DNA from: Telopea speciosissima | Lineage: Eukaryota; Streptophyta; Magnoliopsida; Proteales; Proteaceae | NCBI RefSeq assembly: GCF_018873765.1 | Contig: NW_025317422.1 | Coordinates: forward strand, 1 to 64,000 | Length of the DNA stretch: 64,000 bases | Direction of reading: 5' to 3' | In this document: positions 1-10,535 of the stretch, in pieces | How the letters are laid out: each line of letters starts with the position of its first letter | Numbering within the stretch: the stretch's first letter is position 1 | The notes under the pieces: generated by a model | The model's input: only the letters and a program-made list of their open reading frames with translations | Database searches by the model: none | Told to the model about the DNA's origin: nothing | Position numbers and translations under genes: made by a program

Positions 1-79
1 GAGGTTTCGTTTTTGAGGTGCTCCTTCCCACATACACATAGGCTTGGAAAAAGTAAATAAATCTACATCCATTCTCACT

Positions 80-1722
80 TCAGTTCTTAAAGTACTTGTA
101 TCCGAACTCAGGACTCGTCATACCTTCTTCCCAATCACCCATGCACCGACCACCAAAAACCACCTGTTGAATACCTATATATCTGTCACAAAGTTAAAAT
201 GTAAATTTATGATCAATGGTTAGAAAATAGTGATGACAGGTTATCAAGCTCCAAAAACTAGTTTCAAAGCAATAAAAAGGTAGTTATCTTCTCCAACAAT
301 CAACAACATTCCTTGTACACTTACTCAGAGCTCAATACAGTTAAGCAATTGAGGAGTACATCAACTGCAAAGAAATCAGATGTCCCAAGGTCTACCCTGT
401 TGGACAAGTCCAAATCTTTTAGCTCTTTGTATGCATTAGTATTTAGAAGCACACAACATTTCCATTATGGAAGCAATGGTACAGTCAAGACTCCTACCAA
501 ACCCGGCCCCAGTTCTCCTAAAATTCCACATCACAAATATCGTGGAATGATGATGGCATCACTTTGAATCCTTTATCTGCATCATAGAGAGGATTATACT
601 CCATGGATGTATTTGCCAACTGCAGTGCATAATATGCAAATGTCAGTTTGTTCCATTAACAGTAGGAGGACGAGAATCAAATATTGTTAAGGCTAGGGTG
701 GATGTCAACCTGACCAAGGGATTGGGCTGTCGAGTCTGCTTGACTTGATTCAGTTACATAATATGGTGTAACTCTAAGGGATTTTCTTATTGACACCCTC
801 AAGTTATCAAATAATTTGTGACCTTACTTTTTTGTCCTTTTAGTATAACATATAATTTTTCCAATGAGGGATAAATATTGTCATTTCACATATATAATCG
901 AAAAATGTGTATGACAATGACAATGATATGTCACTTTCAAATTGTTTTTGGAAACTCTATTATACCCTTAACTTAAAGATCTTTTGAGAATAATACAAGG
1001 GGCAACTAAAAAGAAGGTGTCAAGTTCTAAATACTTAAGAGGTGTCATTCAGACACTCCCATAATTAAATGAGTATCTTTGCTTCTAAAAATATATTAAA
1101 AAAAAATATGTCCTCGCAGTTATAGCAGCACCACTCTACAACCAATCAATCCAATTTGGAACGAAGAAAGTCATCACTAAAGCAGATGCTAGCTTCATTT
1201 CCACGTGCAAAATAATGCACTTCATTTATCTGTGGAGTACAAGTGCGTGGTAATGCTAATGGCAGGGTTTAAAAGTGGCACTCAATCTATAGTCGGCAGT
1301 TAGAAGTCACTTCGGTACTTCTGGTCTTTGGGTGCTCTAATTTCAATGAGGGAGCAAAGCAACTATGATTTTGGAAGAATTGCTGACTAATTGTCTTCTC
1401 TAAAAATTATAAAAGCTAGGATTCCAAGTTTTTCAAAGATGACAGAAAGAGAGAAATATTCACAGACCTACAAATTAGAAGAGTTAAATGCTCCCAAACG
1501 TCCCATGACATACCATGACTGAATAACCTGTACAATTATTTAGTTCCTAAATTAGGAAGTCCAAAAAACAGTAGCTATTGTAAACAAAGGGAAAAAAAAA
1601 GGGGGGGCGGAAGGGAAGGGGAAGAATGAAATCAGCAACTTACACTACCAATGATGTCAACATCACGGTCAGATGGAGATCCATATAGTTCAAACCATAC
1701 GAAGGAATCAATGGGATTGAAA
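80..1722 (-). pseudogene. DUF3531 gene fragment, exons 4-8 (unit 1)
   Basis: Reading the minus strand gives five exons homologous to the intact gene at 39469-42589: exon 4 at 1644-1722 (FNPIDSFVWFELYGSPSDRD), exon 5 at 1468-1527 (QSWYVMGRLGAFNSSNL), exon 6 at 498-619, exon 7 at 325-396 and exon 8 at 80-182 (ending GYKYFKN then stop). Exons 1-3 are absent. The splice signals are kept, but exon 5 ends in TAG where the intact gene has CAG, and exon 6 also has a CAG-to-TAG change. It therefore cannot make the full domain and is best read as a duplicated pseudogene. Transcripts from it could still exist. Confidence 0.88.
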
Positions 1723-1929
1723 CTGCAGCTAGAAACTACAGATATTATTTCAAACATCAAATAGTTCTGGACGTACCTAAAATCACTTATAACAATGGGC
1801 CAAATAAAAATCACTCCATAACATGGCCATTACTACCATTTGTCAAGTACTGCAAGCTAATTAGTATTCAGCCCTTTCAGGCTAATCATAATTTTAATAT
1901 ACACAAGCCAACGCCACAAACAAAAAATT

Positions 1930-2050
1930 AATTAATTGAGAGTCAGGGTAGAACTCAAATCAACTCAGCCTTATCCCAACTATATGGGGTCAGCTATTTG
2001 AAAGTCAGTGTATGAAGCATCAAAAAGCTAACCCTGGGTTGACTGGTGGT
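1930..2050. repeat. Possible SINE remnant in intron 3
   Basis: The stretch holds TCAGCCTTATCCCAACTATA followed by TGGGGTCAGCTA, and then GGTTGACTGGTGGTGAGAGC, which resembles a pol III box A region. From memory the first motif recurs dispersed in many plant genomes as part of SINE-like repeats. It recurs near 23170, 30770, 32517 and 41360 because it is carried in the array. I could not define ends or target duplications. Confidence 0.3.
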
Positions 2051-2356
2051 GAGAGCTTCCAATGATTGTATAGCCAATGTGATCTTTGCTTTCTTTCATT
2101 TCATGTATGTGTGTGTGCTTTCTCTTAATAGTTGTTTTCTATTCCAGCCAATGCTCTCTACCATTATATTTTTTCATTTACCTAAATCCTTTTGTTATTG
2201 ATCAAAATAAAATTAAGTGCTAAACTTCATCATAAACTAACAACAGCAAGAGAAAATGGTGAGAGATGCAATCCACAGAATAATGGCATTCCTAATAAAA
2301 GGGAATCCTCCGGATCTGTTTAAAGATAGGGGAAAACAAGTAGAGTGCCTGGTTAC

Positions 2357-3312
2357 TAAGAGACAGCTACCAAGAGACAGCTTCTGGTTGCTGTCTCCGG
2401 CAACTTCTCCGGCAAGCGATCGATTGGGGGAGAAGCACCTTCGTGAGAGAAGAGAGAGGACGAAAAGAAAGAGGCAAAGAGGAGAGATAAATAGGGGAGG
2501 GCTTTTAGGGTTATGGGAGTTCAATTTTAAATATCGGATTTTCAAACTGACCATCGGATTCAAATTAGCCATGTTTCGAGATCCAAGGAAGCACTAGGAG
2601 AGTGACAAAGTGAGAACCACTATTTGGAAAAAAACAGGAAGAAGAGGATTTTTATTCCTACATTTTTACATCTTCCATTTTGCCCCTTAGATGGTTGACA
2701 CATGACATGTTTAAATCCGATGGTCAAAAATAAAGATAATTCAAAACCCAACCAACCCAATTCTAACCATGGTTTTCAAACCCAACCCTGACCCAATCCT
2801 AACCTTAACCATCATCTTGCCCCTTGTCTTTTCCCGCCGGCGTTGGTGTTTGTGGACTTTCTTCTATTTGTGTAATTTACCCTATATTAATTATATATTA
2901 AATTAAAGATTAAAATGTTACAGAATCATCAATTTGGCAATGTGGGTTGTGAGGTTGAAGAAAGGAAGGAAGTACCTTGGGTCGTGGGAGAGAACCATTA
3001 GAGGGGGAGAAGTAAGAGTAAGAGAACAGAGACAATCTGCATTTGGACTTGAGGAGGGAGAAGAAGAAAGGTCACAGGGAGGAGGATGAGGAGTATTCAT
3101 TGAAGTAACGTCGACATCAATTAGTAATTACTGGTCTGAAACTTAATTTTAAAGGAAGTCGGGCATGGATGGAATGGAAGCAAAGTCTTTTTTTTTTATT
3201 TCTTGGTCTTCCTCTTCAACTCCGGTACCCCACCAAATGTTCCCCACATTGCGTTGTTTACTAGTGAGGATCAGATGGCGTACTATATGGGATCCGCGCA
3301 GTTATGGAAATC
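2357..3312. other. Unit-specific DNA between gene break and telomere-like repeats
   Basis: This stretch is not part of the DUF3531 gene and is shared by units 1-3 only. It contains two minus-strand ORFs that stay open in all three units: 111 codons at 2237-2572 (running into intron 3) and 60 codons at 2918-3100. The second could be a first exon, with a GT donor after its codon 41. Neither resembles a family I know. Copies this similar stay open easily, so openness is weak evidence of coding. The rest is AT-rich with no recognisable feature. Confidence 0.4.
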
Positions 3313-3440
3313 TCAGCCTAAACCCTAAACCCCAAACCCAAAAACCCTAGACCCTAAATCCTAAACCCTTAAACCCTTAAACTCTTAACCCTAAACGGCA
3401 AATCTCAAACCCCAAACCCTAAAAGCCTAAACCCTAAACC
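3313..3440 (+). repeat. Interstitial telomere-like CCCTAAA repeats (unit 1)
   Basis: Degenerate runs of the plant telomere unit (CCCTAAA with CCCCAAA, CCCTTAAA and similar variants) fill about 130 bp. The same block lies at about 24530-24640 in unit 2 and 34312-34460 in unit 3. In each case it ends just upstream of a TATA-like TATATAAATCC (about 3453, 24649 and 34471) and the LINE-derived sequence. Short teloboxes upstream of TATA boxes are known plant promoter elements. It could equally be a scar of telomere-sequence insertion at a break. Confidence 0.75.
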
Positions 3441-3600
3441 CTTAGCTTGTAATATATAAATCCACCCATCAACTGACTCGAAACCACAACATGTACTTGT
3501 GTTGTTTTCCTCTCTTCACTCATTTCTATCTTTCCATATTGCATACTTACAAAAACAAAGGAGCATTTTTTACTTGGGTTTGGGCTTGCTGGAACCATAT

Positions 3601-4923
3601 TGTAGTCGCTGATTTTTTGTCACCCCCTAATTGGCGATGATGACAACGGGACATGGACGATGGACGACGCACTCCCCCTCTTTTTAGACCTAAGATACCT
3701 AACCCATAAAGACCAAGAACCATGCTGAGCACAAAATGACCCATTTTAGGCCCAAAAACAAGGAAAAATGGCACTGCGCTCCCACGGCGCCGTGGATTCT
3801 TCCCACGGCGCCGTGAACGCCTTCCCACGGCATCGTGGGCGCCTTCCCACGGCACCATGGGGATGTGTACCAGATTTCCATGGCACCATGAGGGGGTGTG
3901 ACATCAGCCTGCTGACGTCACCCACGGCGCCGTGGAAAAGTCCCCCACGGCGTCGTGGACATCTCCATGGCGCCGTTGAGGACTTATCTGGCCAGGAGAG
4001 AGAAGGGGTCCCTCCCTATAAATAGGAGGGTCCCCTCCCACATTTCCCAAGGAAGATTGGGTGGAGAGACCCTCCCCAAGTGATTCCTAGCCCCTTTTTC
4101 CTCCCTTTTCACCCTCATTTCTCCTCCTTTTCTCATGAGAGTGTGAGTGCTTGAAGTTTTCTTGTGGCGGACAGATCCTTCGATTGTCCCTCTGAGTATA
4201 GAGCCTTTTGCTCCTTAGCATCCCGTCTATGCACGGATAACCATCAAAACTCCTTTATTACAGACGTTATTCTGTCTGTTTACCCCTCTCCAAATCACTT
4301 AAAAGAGCCGTTACTCTGCCGAGAAAGAATCGGCGTCAGTCCATTCGTCTATCTCCCCTGAGCTAGGGGAATACAACCATACAGGTATAATTACTGCATT
4401 TTTGTTGATTCAATGTAGTCCTTTCATATTTCATCGTTTTAGCCCGCATTTTTCATATATGTAGTTTAGTTTATTATGCATTAGTTCAATTCATAGCATC
4501 TGAATGTAGTCCATAATATCCCCCATCCCCGTAATAAAAGAGAGAGAACATTCGTCCTTATGTAGCATCTAACACAGAGAGACCGGCTTCGACCGGGCGA
4601 GGTGGGTGCCTAACACCTTCCCACACTCGTAACCTAACCCCTTGCCCGAACCTTTGGTCGGACCATATGGAGTCACGTAGCCCGATTCCTCTCACAACGG
4701 ATAGGGCTACACTTAATGAGTCCTAGGCCCTAACCCTAGGTGGTGACTTCACATTACATTAGCATACTTTAATTTATGATCCCAATCCCCTATTTATCAA
4801 TATTATACATTGACAATATTATCCATATCCATATACACACACGCATGTATCTCCCAAAACCCTATGTCGCCATATACCATAAGGGCTGAGGAACCCTCGT
4901 CTCAAGGGACCACGGTACTTACA
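3601..4923 (+). repeat. 5' LTR of the Tat element
   Basis: A 1,323-bp LTR beginning TGTAGTCGCTGATT and ending GGTACTTACA. U3 carries repeated GC palindromes of the form CCACGGCGCCGTGG between about 3779 and 3975. A TATA box (TATAAATAG, 4017-4025) is followed by a CT-rich leader. The matching 3' LTR is at 14929-16234. Confidence 0.92.
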
Positions 4924-4924
4924 G

Positions 4925-4942
4925 TGGCGACTTCACTGGGGA
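4925..4942 (+). promoter_or_regulatory. Primer-binding site of the Tat element
   Basis: TGGCGACTTCACTGGGGA lies one base after the 5' LTR. The leading TGG is the complement of a tRNA CCA end. Closely similar sites (TGGCGACTCTGCTGGGGA type, ascribed to tRNA-Arg) are typical of Ogre/Tat gypsy elements. Confidence 0.75.
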
Positions 4943-6208
4943 AATGGTGGACAGATGTCCACCCGAGGTCAAACTCTCTAAATAGGTGCTATCAATAAAT
5001 GACAGAATGTTCTCTCTAAACTTTTATAAAAATAATAATAATAATAATAATAATAAAATATAATAAAAAAAATGTACAAAATAAAATAAAAAATAAATAA
5101 ATAAATAAATACCATAATATGTTTGTCTGTCTAACCCCTGTGCGTACTAACCGCATCATGCATAGTGCTCGAAGTGAAATCAAATGGCGAGGGTACTCCC
5201 TGTCATGCCTTTACCCCCGGGGAGGTGAGGCACGTCATACTAAGTACTCTGAGATCGGATGATAGCCGCTTCCTGTACCACTTTCTTGCACACATACACT
5301 GCATGGGAACCCCTCTTACCCCCGTAGTTAGTCGTTGGACCCCATGAGTAGTCATGGGTAATTCACGGCGAAGCTACAGCCCTGGATATTTACTATACGA
5401 GTTTAGAATCACCAGCGAGGGTATTCACTAGTGTGTTGTGGAGTGCTTTGCCACTCAAAAAAGGCACTAGCTCGATTACTCTGAGTTTGTGTGACCTATT
5501 CTCCATGTATATCAAAAGAACTACGTGCCTACAATTCGCGATCACGAGCGATAGGTATATCGGTTCTGTCAAGCGTGGCCTTGTTCTGTCCTATGGAAGC
5601 CTACCCATTACATGCATCATGTAGGAAAATAGACCACATATGATTAGGGTGCGACACAAACTAACCTTTGTTAACTATAAGAAAGACCGAGTTTAGGGTC
5701 ATTTGACGATTAACCTAGTTTTGATATGAGATGCCACCAAAGATAAGGAATTCCATAGTCCCACGATGGTCCCTCAAAGAAAAATGGAAGTCCACTTCCA
5801 TATAATGGAACCTTACATGTCCCTCGGAAAAAAAAAAAAGAGGGCATCTCATTTTGACTCTAGACATAATCATCAATAACCCGGTAACTAAGATCTTTCT
5901 TTTGTTTGTTTTTTTTGTGTGTTCGAAAATGCTTGGGCAATGACGGCATTCGAAGTCTGGTCTCAGAAGGAGTCTGCTGAAACTCTGATGACCACTCCGA
6001 TTACTTGAGTCGAATAAAATAATAAAATAATATGAAACAAATGTTATAAAATACCAAAAAATCATAAAAACTCAAAAAGAAAAAATGACAAAAATAAAAT
6101 AAAATAAAATTCTTTTTTAGCCTTCTTAGGGTCTAAACCAGGTATTCTTCTCTCTTTTGTAGAAGCACGATTCCGTCCTTATCCATCTGGATTCGACGCG
6201 GCGGAAGG
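4943..6208 (+). other. Untranslated leader of the Tat element
   Basis: About 1.27 kb between primer site and gag. It contains an AT-rich simple-repeat patch (TAA and TAAA units, about 5030-5112) and otherwise no coding signal I recognise. Long leaders are usual in this lineage. Confidence 0.6.
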
Positions 6209-7570
6209 TTGGCTCGAGCCAGCAAGCCATTCTCCTCAAGATCCCTGATTCCTTCTCATTCTTCTAATTCATCTTCTGAGATATCACTTGTGAGTAACAT
6301 GAATCCTCCGGAGGATCACTTGTCTGGAAGTCACGTCGAAGATCGAGTGGATAGGCTGCAAGTAGACATGGCCGAAATGCGGCAACTTATGGCACAACTA
6401 GTTCAGTCGGTCAATGAACTATCTAGAGGCGGATCCATAGCTGAACAAACAGAGCAAGAAGTCCGAAAAATCAACCCCGCAACCCTCAAGACTCCAATCA
6501 TCATACCAGTAGAAGAAGGGGAAGATAGCCACCCTATGGACCCTCCTGAGACTGAACGGGAGAAGAAAATGAGAGAAAAAGTAGCCGAGTTGGAAGTGGT
6601 TGTCAAGGGCAAAGTCAAAGAAAAAGATGAAGAAGACCTGGTGTTCTTTCCCGAGGGGAAAATCCCCGAAGATTTCAAATGGAAATTGGATAAGTTTGAT
6701 GGATCGGGAGATCCTAGGGCTTATCTCAAGATTTTTACCACCATTGCCAGATCATGGGGACTTTTTGAAAATCAAATGGGACAGGCGTTCTTGTATTCTT
6801 TGGCCGGATCTGCTTTGAGGTGGTTAACTCAGCTTGATCACACTCAAACCCAGTCATGGGCCTCTGTGGTTAAAGCCTTCACTAAGCAATATTCGTACAA
6901 CACCGAGATGGATATTACTCGAAGAGAATTGGAAACCTTGAGGCAAGAACCAAGTGAAGAGTTCTCAAACTACATCATGCGGTTCAGGGAGAAGGCCGCA
7001 AAAATGTGGAACCGCCCTACTGAGGAGGAGCAGGTCGAAATATTATTAGAAAATCTGTATGGGGAGTACCGTGAGAAGATATACTACCAACACATCAAAA
7101 CATTTGATGTTCTTATGACGATTGGGAAAAAGATTGAAGACAAGATCTTTAAAGAAAGGCAGAATCAGGGTTTGACCCGTGAAGCCTCAGGAAGCTATTC
7201 GGCAAGGAAAAGCCCAAGAGCCAAAGGAGGAAATACTGTAGGGACAAGCAGCCACGCGGCAGAAGTTCAGGTGGTAGGCGCAGGATCCACCCCTCTTGTG
7301 ATCCAAACTGAATCTGAAGCATCCAGGAGGAATTTCAACTTTGAAGGAATGACACCCTCATTGTTATTCACCAAGCTCAAGAAGCAGGGAATGATCAATT
7401 CAGTTCCTCCTAGGCATGTGGATTTGAACAATCCACCTACCTGGTATAAGCCCAATCTGTACTGTCATTACCACGACCAACAAGGCCATCATATGGATAG
7501 ATGCCTAGCTCTTAAGCATGCGATCCAGGACTTGATTGACGAGGGAAAAATTGAACTTCAGAAGAAGTAG
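6209..7570 (+). CDS. Gag polyprotein of the Tat element
   Basis: An open frame of up to 453 residues; the first ATG is near 6299 (MNPPEDHLSG). It shows a coiled-coil N-terminal part (LQVDMAEMRQLMAQLVQSVN), then a retrotransposon gag domain around residues 150-310 (WKLDKFDGSGDPRAYLKIFT, later ALRWLTQL and MRFREKAAKMWNRP). Near the C-terminus is CHYHDQQGHHMDRCLALKHA, the modified knuckle usual in Tat and Athila gags. It forms the particle around the element RNA. It lies first after the leader, as expected. This is a fossil copy, described only by its parts. Confidence 0.85.
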   Translation: MARASKPFSSRSLIPSHSSNSSSEISLVSNMNPPEDHLSGSHVEDRVDRLQVDMAEMRQLMAQLVQSVNELSRGGSIAEQTEQEVRKINPATLKTPIIIPVEEGEDSHPMDPPETEREKKMREKVAELEVVVKGKVKEKDEEDLVFFPEGKIPEDFKWKLDKFDGSGDPRAYLKIFTTIARSWGLFENQMGQAFLYSLAGSALRWLTQLDHTQTQSWASVVKAFTKQYSYNTEMDITRRELETLRQEPSEEFSNYIMRFREKAAKMWNRPTEEEQVEILLENLYGEYREKIYYQHIKTFDVLMTIGKKIEDKIFKERQNQGLTREASGSYSARKSPRAKGGNTVGTSSHAAEVQVVGAGSTPLVIQTESEASRRNFNFEGMTPSLLFTKLKKQGMINSVPPRHVDLNNPPTWYKPNLYCHYHDQQGHHMDRCLALKHAIQDLIDEGKIELQKK

Positions 7571-7654
7571 CCGCCAAATGTCACCACAAATCCTCTACCT
7601 AACCATAGAGTAAACATGCTTCAAGAGGATGCCGAGTAAGCAGATCCTACCACT

Positions 7655-9943
7655 TTGATTCATCCAGTCGGGAAGAGGAAGCTAATGAAGGCACACGTCT
7701 ATATAACAATGTTGACCAAGAAACTTAAGGAGGAAAAAGAGCCACAGATTCGACAAGAGGTGTCTCAGGAAGTGGATCGGCCCGATTCCCCTTTCTATCA
7801 TCCAAAGTCAGAAGGTGCCACATGGGTAGAATACCAGATACCTGCATGGAAAATCTCACAACCACTGGTGAAGGGGACCCATTCCCCAGAGTCATCTACA
7901 GGGTCAGTAAACATGTTGCAGGAAGAGACACCATTCCAAGATCCTACTACATTGATCCAGTCCATCCCGTGGTATTTAGGAAGAGATGAGCAGTCACGGC
8001 AAGCATGGGCAGAAAGGATGCAGGTTTGCGTTTATTGCGCCCGAACCAATTGTGACGGGAATATCCGAATAGGCGGGCAACCATGTGACCAAGGTAGAGG
8101 TATAGCATCCATCAATCAGCTTCGAAAGTTGGACTTCTTGGAGTATGGATTAGAGGGTCTCGAGACAATGACACCATTGTGTAAGTATGGCTTCTCATCA
8201 TCCGAAATATGTCACCTGGTTCCTGAAGAAGAAGAAGGGAATGAAATCACTAGAGTCACACCTCAGCTCCTTAAAGCAGTCTTAGCACTGGCTATTGGAC
8301 AAGCTTTGACTGAAGAAGTCTCTCTTATCCATATAAGGGGGGACACTAACAACAGCTCAGATGAGGTAGACGACTGAGAAATCCACGAGGGGTGGATAGA
8401 GTGTGCCGAGCAAAGTCCAATGATGGAGGACAAAGGAATAGAAGCGATGGATTGGGTAAATAACATCGGAAGCAATGATAATAATGACCCTACCAGCCTT
8501 ATTCAACCCATATCATCAGATGAGGATGAAAGCAGAGATGATGAGGAGATATCATCTCCAGAGGTCCCCAGAGGCGATTGGACGGTGTCCAAAGAAGATT
8601 TCGAGCGTTGGAGCATGAGCGCTTTCTACCAGGTCGCAGATATACTCGATGTTTCCACCAATACTCAAGAGATCCTGTACAAGGCTACTTCTCTATTTCC
8701 AGATCTGGTGTGTAGTTACTTCGCAGCACGTTGTGAGAGCTTGGTGATGCCAAATGAGAGCGATGTACTCGCTCGAATCCTCCATGAGCTGAAAAACATG
8801 ACTTGGTTAGTCAATGCTTTGGCCTGTGATCTGTTCGGAACTCCTCCAGAAGACCTGGTCTTGTATTCGGATTCATTCTCCTATCCGGATCCACTCCGAA
8901 GAAGTGAAACATGGGACGCATGGATCAATGATATCGGCCTTGGGGAATTTCAGAATGACCCCACCAGGGGTATTTTTCCCATGGACATCGATGTTGAAGG
9001 GGAAGAGCCATTAGAAGAAGAACAATCATCTGAAGAAGATGAAAGTGAGCAAGAATCTGCATCAGAGGAATCCAATGATGAAGTGTCCGAAGGGGAAGAA
9101 GAAACAGAGGATGAGGAACCTTAGCAACCAAGGATGCGTCTGGAGAAGTACGAGAACATTTGCGAACTCGCACCATGGGAATTATCATTCCAGGTGAACA
9201 AGATCCACCGGGATGTGGATAAAATCCAGGAAATGCTCATGAGAATGGTGGTCTTAGATGATAAGTACCAAGAAGAGCTTCAACAGTTGGAACCTGTTAA
9301 AGAACAGTGGGCGCTCCCTCAAGCAATCCATCATTTGGAAAACTCTGTAAAGCTAACTTTAGCTCTGGCACAAGACCTATGTGGGACTCCTCCTTCGTCC
9401 CCAAATCAGGGTAACAGAGAATACCGTGCGTGGGCAAGAGCACATGATGATTTCTATATGTGTCATGTCAATGAGGGAGGAACAATAAATGACCCAACAG
9501 GGAATATCCACCCAGTTATTTCAAGCCCGGAAGAGAGGTCCGAAAGTTCAGTTTCTCAAGGAGAAAAGAAGGATCGTAACTTCTATAAGTCATTGGCGGA
9601 AGCAAGAAAGATGTACCAAGCGGCTTCGGAAGCCTTTCATGCCATTAGCCAATTGGTACCAGAAGAATCTCATATAGTCCAGCAGGTTGCTGAAAAGTAA
9701 GAAACCTTATCAGGAATCCTAAATCAGGCCTGGAAGTCTATTGTGGCCTTATCTGGTGAAGAAGGTAAAACCCGAATTTGTCCCAAGGGTCCTCTTATCA
9801 TCACTGAGAGTGACGAAGAAGATGGAGACTTTTACCCAGTCCGGTTGGTCATCAAAGAAAGAGAGTCAGATGTGGCGGAAACCAGGAGTGGCCAAAACTT
9901 CAAGAATAAAGAGTTGACAATGGAAAAACATCGGTCTAGCTAA
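7655..9943 (+). CDS. Acidic extra ORF region between gag and protease (Tat element)
   Basis: Several consecutive open stretches (7655-8377, 8420-9124, 9134-9700, 9743-9943) fill a 2.3-kb spacer. They include a cysteine-bearing part (CVYCARTNCDGN) and Glu/Asp-rich tails. A recurring module is visible: a helix ending in DLFGTPP or DLCGTPP, then a Trp-rich part, then NDPTRGIFP, NDPTGNIHP or NDPTSLIQP. That means two clear copies and one partial copy of the same diverged module. I know no family for it. It is probably an elongated gag C-terminal region of this lineage, now interrupted in a few places. Confidence 0.55.
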
Positions 9944-9949
9944 TCAACG

Positions 9950-10522
9950 GTGGTTGTTGAGCCACAAAACCAAGTACTAGACCAATTGAAGAAAGCCCAA
10001 GCTAACATCTCAATCTGGGGATTATTAATGGCGTCACCAACCCACCGAGAAGCTGTTTTGAAAGCTCTTACCAAGGTTCAAGTGCCCATAGAAATGGGGC
10101 CTGAGGAATTATCTCACATAGTGGGGGCCACTTATGCCATTCAGTCACTCTTTTTCTCAGAAGAGGATTTACCCCCAGGAGGAAAGAATCACAACCGGGC
10201 GCTTTACATTACGGTGGAATGTAACAACAATCAGGTCCCCCAGGTTCTGATAGACAATGGGTCCGCCCTCAATGTAATGCCCCTCAAAGCAGCCAGATGC
10301 ATGGGTTTATCTCTAGACAAGATGAAGTCATCCAGTCAAACCATCAGGGCATACGACAATTCCAGAAAGGAGGTAATTGGGATTCTTACCACCAATGTCA
10401 AGATTGGACCAGCTTGCTTTACCATAGACTTCCAAGTCATCGACATTCAAGCATCCTTCAATATATTGCTTGGAAGACCATGGCTGCATTCAACGGGAGC
10501 CCAGGCTTGTGGTGGCGAATAA
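9950..10522 (+). CDS. Aspartic protease of the Tat element
   Basis: A frame of 190 residues with a retropepsin-like core: VLIDNGSALNVMPLKAAR (the DxGSxxNVMP form of the active-site loop in Tat and Ogre proteases), then FQVIDIQASFNILLGRPWLH. In active elements it cleaves the polyprotein. Pol normally continues with reverse transcriptase here; instead the sequence passes directly into an antisense gene region. No reverse transcriptase motif such as YVDD is visible downstream on either strand. Confidence 0.8.
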   Translation: MVVEPQNQVLDQLKKAQANISIWGLLMASPTHREAVLKALTKVQVPIEMGPEELSHIVGATYAIQSLFFSEEDLPPGGKNHNRALYITVECNNNQVPQVLIDNGSALNVMPLKAARCMGLSLDKMKSSSQTIRAYDNSRKEVIGILTTNVKIGPACFTIDFQVIDIQASFNILLGRPWLHSTGAQACGGE

Positions 10523-10535
10523 ACCACGAATGATA

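Noticed and set aside
2237-2572. 111-residue minus-strand ORF kept open in three units
   Set aside because: The units are too similar for openness to show selection. No domain is seen, and the frame runs across the gene breakpoint into intron 3.
3313-3440. True chromosome end
   Set aside because: The CCCTAAA repeats are short, degenerate and internal, and recur in each tandem unit.
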